DNA of 6,969 bases. Source: Oscillospiraceae bacterium. GTDB lineage: Bacteria; Bacillota; Clostridia; Oscillospirales; Ruminococcaceae. Below the pieces are notes generated by a model that was not told where the DNA came from, did not search any database, and saw only the letters and a program-made list of their open reading frames with translations. Made by a program: the position numbers and the translations under genes. The stretch covers positions 1 to 6,969 of the forward strand of contig JAGBFZ010000345.1 of the NCBI GenBank assembly GCA_018110855.1, in the 5' to 3' direction. Of the stretch, positions 6,483 to 6,969 are shown one piece after another (the first letter of the stretch is position 1; the number at the start of each line of letters is the position of its first letter).

Positions 6483-6595
6483 CAATCCCACCTCTTACCG
6501 TAGATTTTTGAATAACAGCCCACGCAGTAACACAGCCCGAGAGACTTGTAAAACGCCTTGCGCCTGCCGCATTTGCGGCATATTTTAATTTTCAT
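6482..6595 (-). CDS. Small zinc-ribbon protein, 37 residues
   Basis: This gene is short enough to be missed easily. The product begins MKIKICRKCGRRKAFY and continues with LCYCVGC, ending KRWD. Cys6 and Cys9 (CxxC) pair with Cys22, Cys24 and Cys27 (CxCxxC), a layout suited to one zinc ion, and the rest is strongly basic. It may bind nucleic acid or a protein partner; no specific family is assigned. The start is well supported: GGAGGT at 6603-6608 lies seven bases before the ATG. The gene overlaps the methyltransferase-like gene by 11 bases and its stop is fused to the next start as TGATG, so it is very likely translated together with the PAPS reductase-like protein. Confidence 0.78.
   Translation of the reverse strand: MKIKICRKCGRRKAFYKSLGLCYCVGCYSKIYGKRWD
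6489..6495 (-). promoter_or_regulatory. Ribosome binding site deciding the PAPS reductase-like start
   Basis: AGAGGTG lies six bases before the ATG at 6482, inside the end of the zinc-ribbon gene. The alternative in-frame GTG (6489-6491) is itself part of this site and is therefore an unlikely start. Confidence 0.7.
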
Positions 6596-6969
6596 CTGAA
6601 ATACCTCCCCACTGTTCAGCCATTGCCAGAGCTATGCCAGGAAATGTTTTGGATTTTGTTTTGCTGTCCCTGAATTTCATACCGCAGTTTGTGCGAGGGC
6701 TGCCATCGGATTTCTTGCTTCCGCCCGAAACCCACGAACAAATAGGGTCTACAATGTTCGTTGGTTTCAAATTCGGCAGTCCTTTGAGCCATAAGCAAGT
6801 TTTTTTGCTGTAAGGGTGTCCGAACTGATATGGCTGAATTATCTGCGTATATTTCGGCAGCATATAAACGCCCGAGGGAATAGGATTTTCAACTGCAATA
6901 TGCGGGCAATCCGCCGATAAAAACGCATGAAAAAATTCTTTAGCTTTCAGTCCTTTGGAAAGTCTATCT
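6585..6969 (-). CDS. Phage DNA (cytosine) methyltransferase-like protein, C-terminal part
   Basis: The 127 C-terminal codons are visible and the frame is open to the window edge, so the N-terminus lies outside. The visible part has IAVENPIPSG (about residues 24-33 of the visible part), IIQPYQFGHPYSKKTCLWLKG, LPNLKPTNIV and, near the end, SKTFPGIALAMAEQWG. This series is typical of the C-terminal half of phage proteins usually annotated as DNA cytosine methyltransferases, where ENP corresponds to the ENV-type motif. The SAM-binding and catalytic Pro-Cys motifs would be upstream and cannot be checked, so activity is not shown. Its end overlaps the zinc-ribbon gene by 11 bases. A role in masking phage DNA from restriction is the usual idea for the family, but that is inference. 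Confidence 0.7.
   Translation of the reverse strand, partial: DRLSKGLKAKEFFHAFLSADCPHIAVENPIPSGVYMLPKYTQIIQPYQFGHPYSKKTCLWLKGLPNLKPTNIVDPICSWVSGGSKKSDGSPRTNCGMKFRDSKTKSKTFPGIALAMAEQWGGISDEN

Noticed and set aside
6565..6580. Inverted repeat TGCCGC-ATTT-GCGGCA as a terminator or operator
   Set aside because: It sits in the codons for Cys-Arg-Lys-Cys-Gly of the zinc-ribbon gene, where the CxxC codons create the symmetry, and it has no T run after it.

Overview
The window reads as part of a tailed phage or prophage of a low-to-mid GC Gram-positive host. A gut Clostridia/Ruminococcus-like host is my best guess, from the A118/SPP1-type portal and minor head proteins, the DUF6291-like replication gene and strong GGAGG ribosome binding sites. 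No host gene, integrase or attachment site is visible, so integrated and free phage cannot be told apart.

Every gene I accept lies on the minus strand, so the reading order runs from high to low coordinates. The genes are packed with overlaps or gaps under 10 bases. There is no stretch above 300 bases without a gene, and I found no internal promoter or terminator.

In order of transcription, the right part (about 6969 to 4969) holds the C-terminal end of a phage DNA methyltransferase-like protein, a 37-residue zinc-ribbon protein, a PAPS reductase-family PP-loop protein with a likely iron-sulphur site, a 57-residue unknown, and a 53-residue extremely acidic protein. The middle (4969 to 2610) is a DNA recombination and replication block: a RecE/YqaJ-like PD-(D/E)XK exonuclease, an ERCC4-fold nuclease, a single-stranded DNA binding protein, and a DUF6291-type replication protein whose gene carries phased repeats that may be an origin. 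The left part (2613 to 1) is the start of the head module: a full portal protein followed by a minor head protein that runs off the window.

The most unusual point is the junction at 2610-2613. The portal gene overlaps the replication gene by four bases, with no terminase genes between them. Other points worth attention are the phased TGCA and TATC repeats inside the replication gene, the acidic small protein that could be a DNA mimic, and the sulphur-chemistry/methyltransferase gene cluster.
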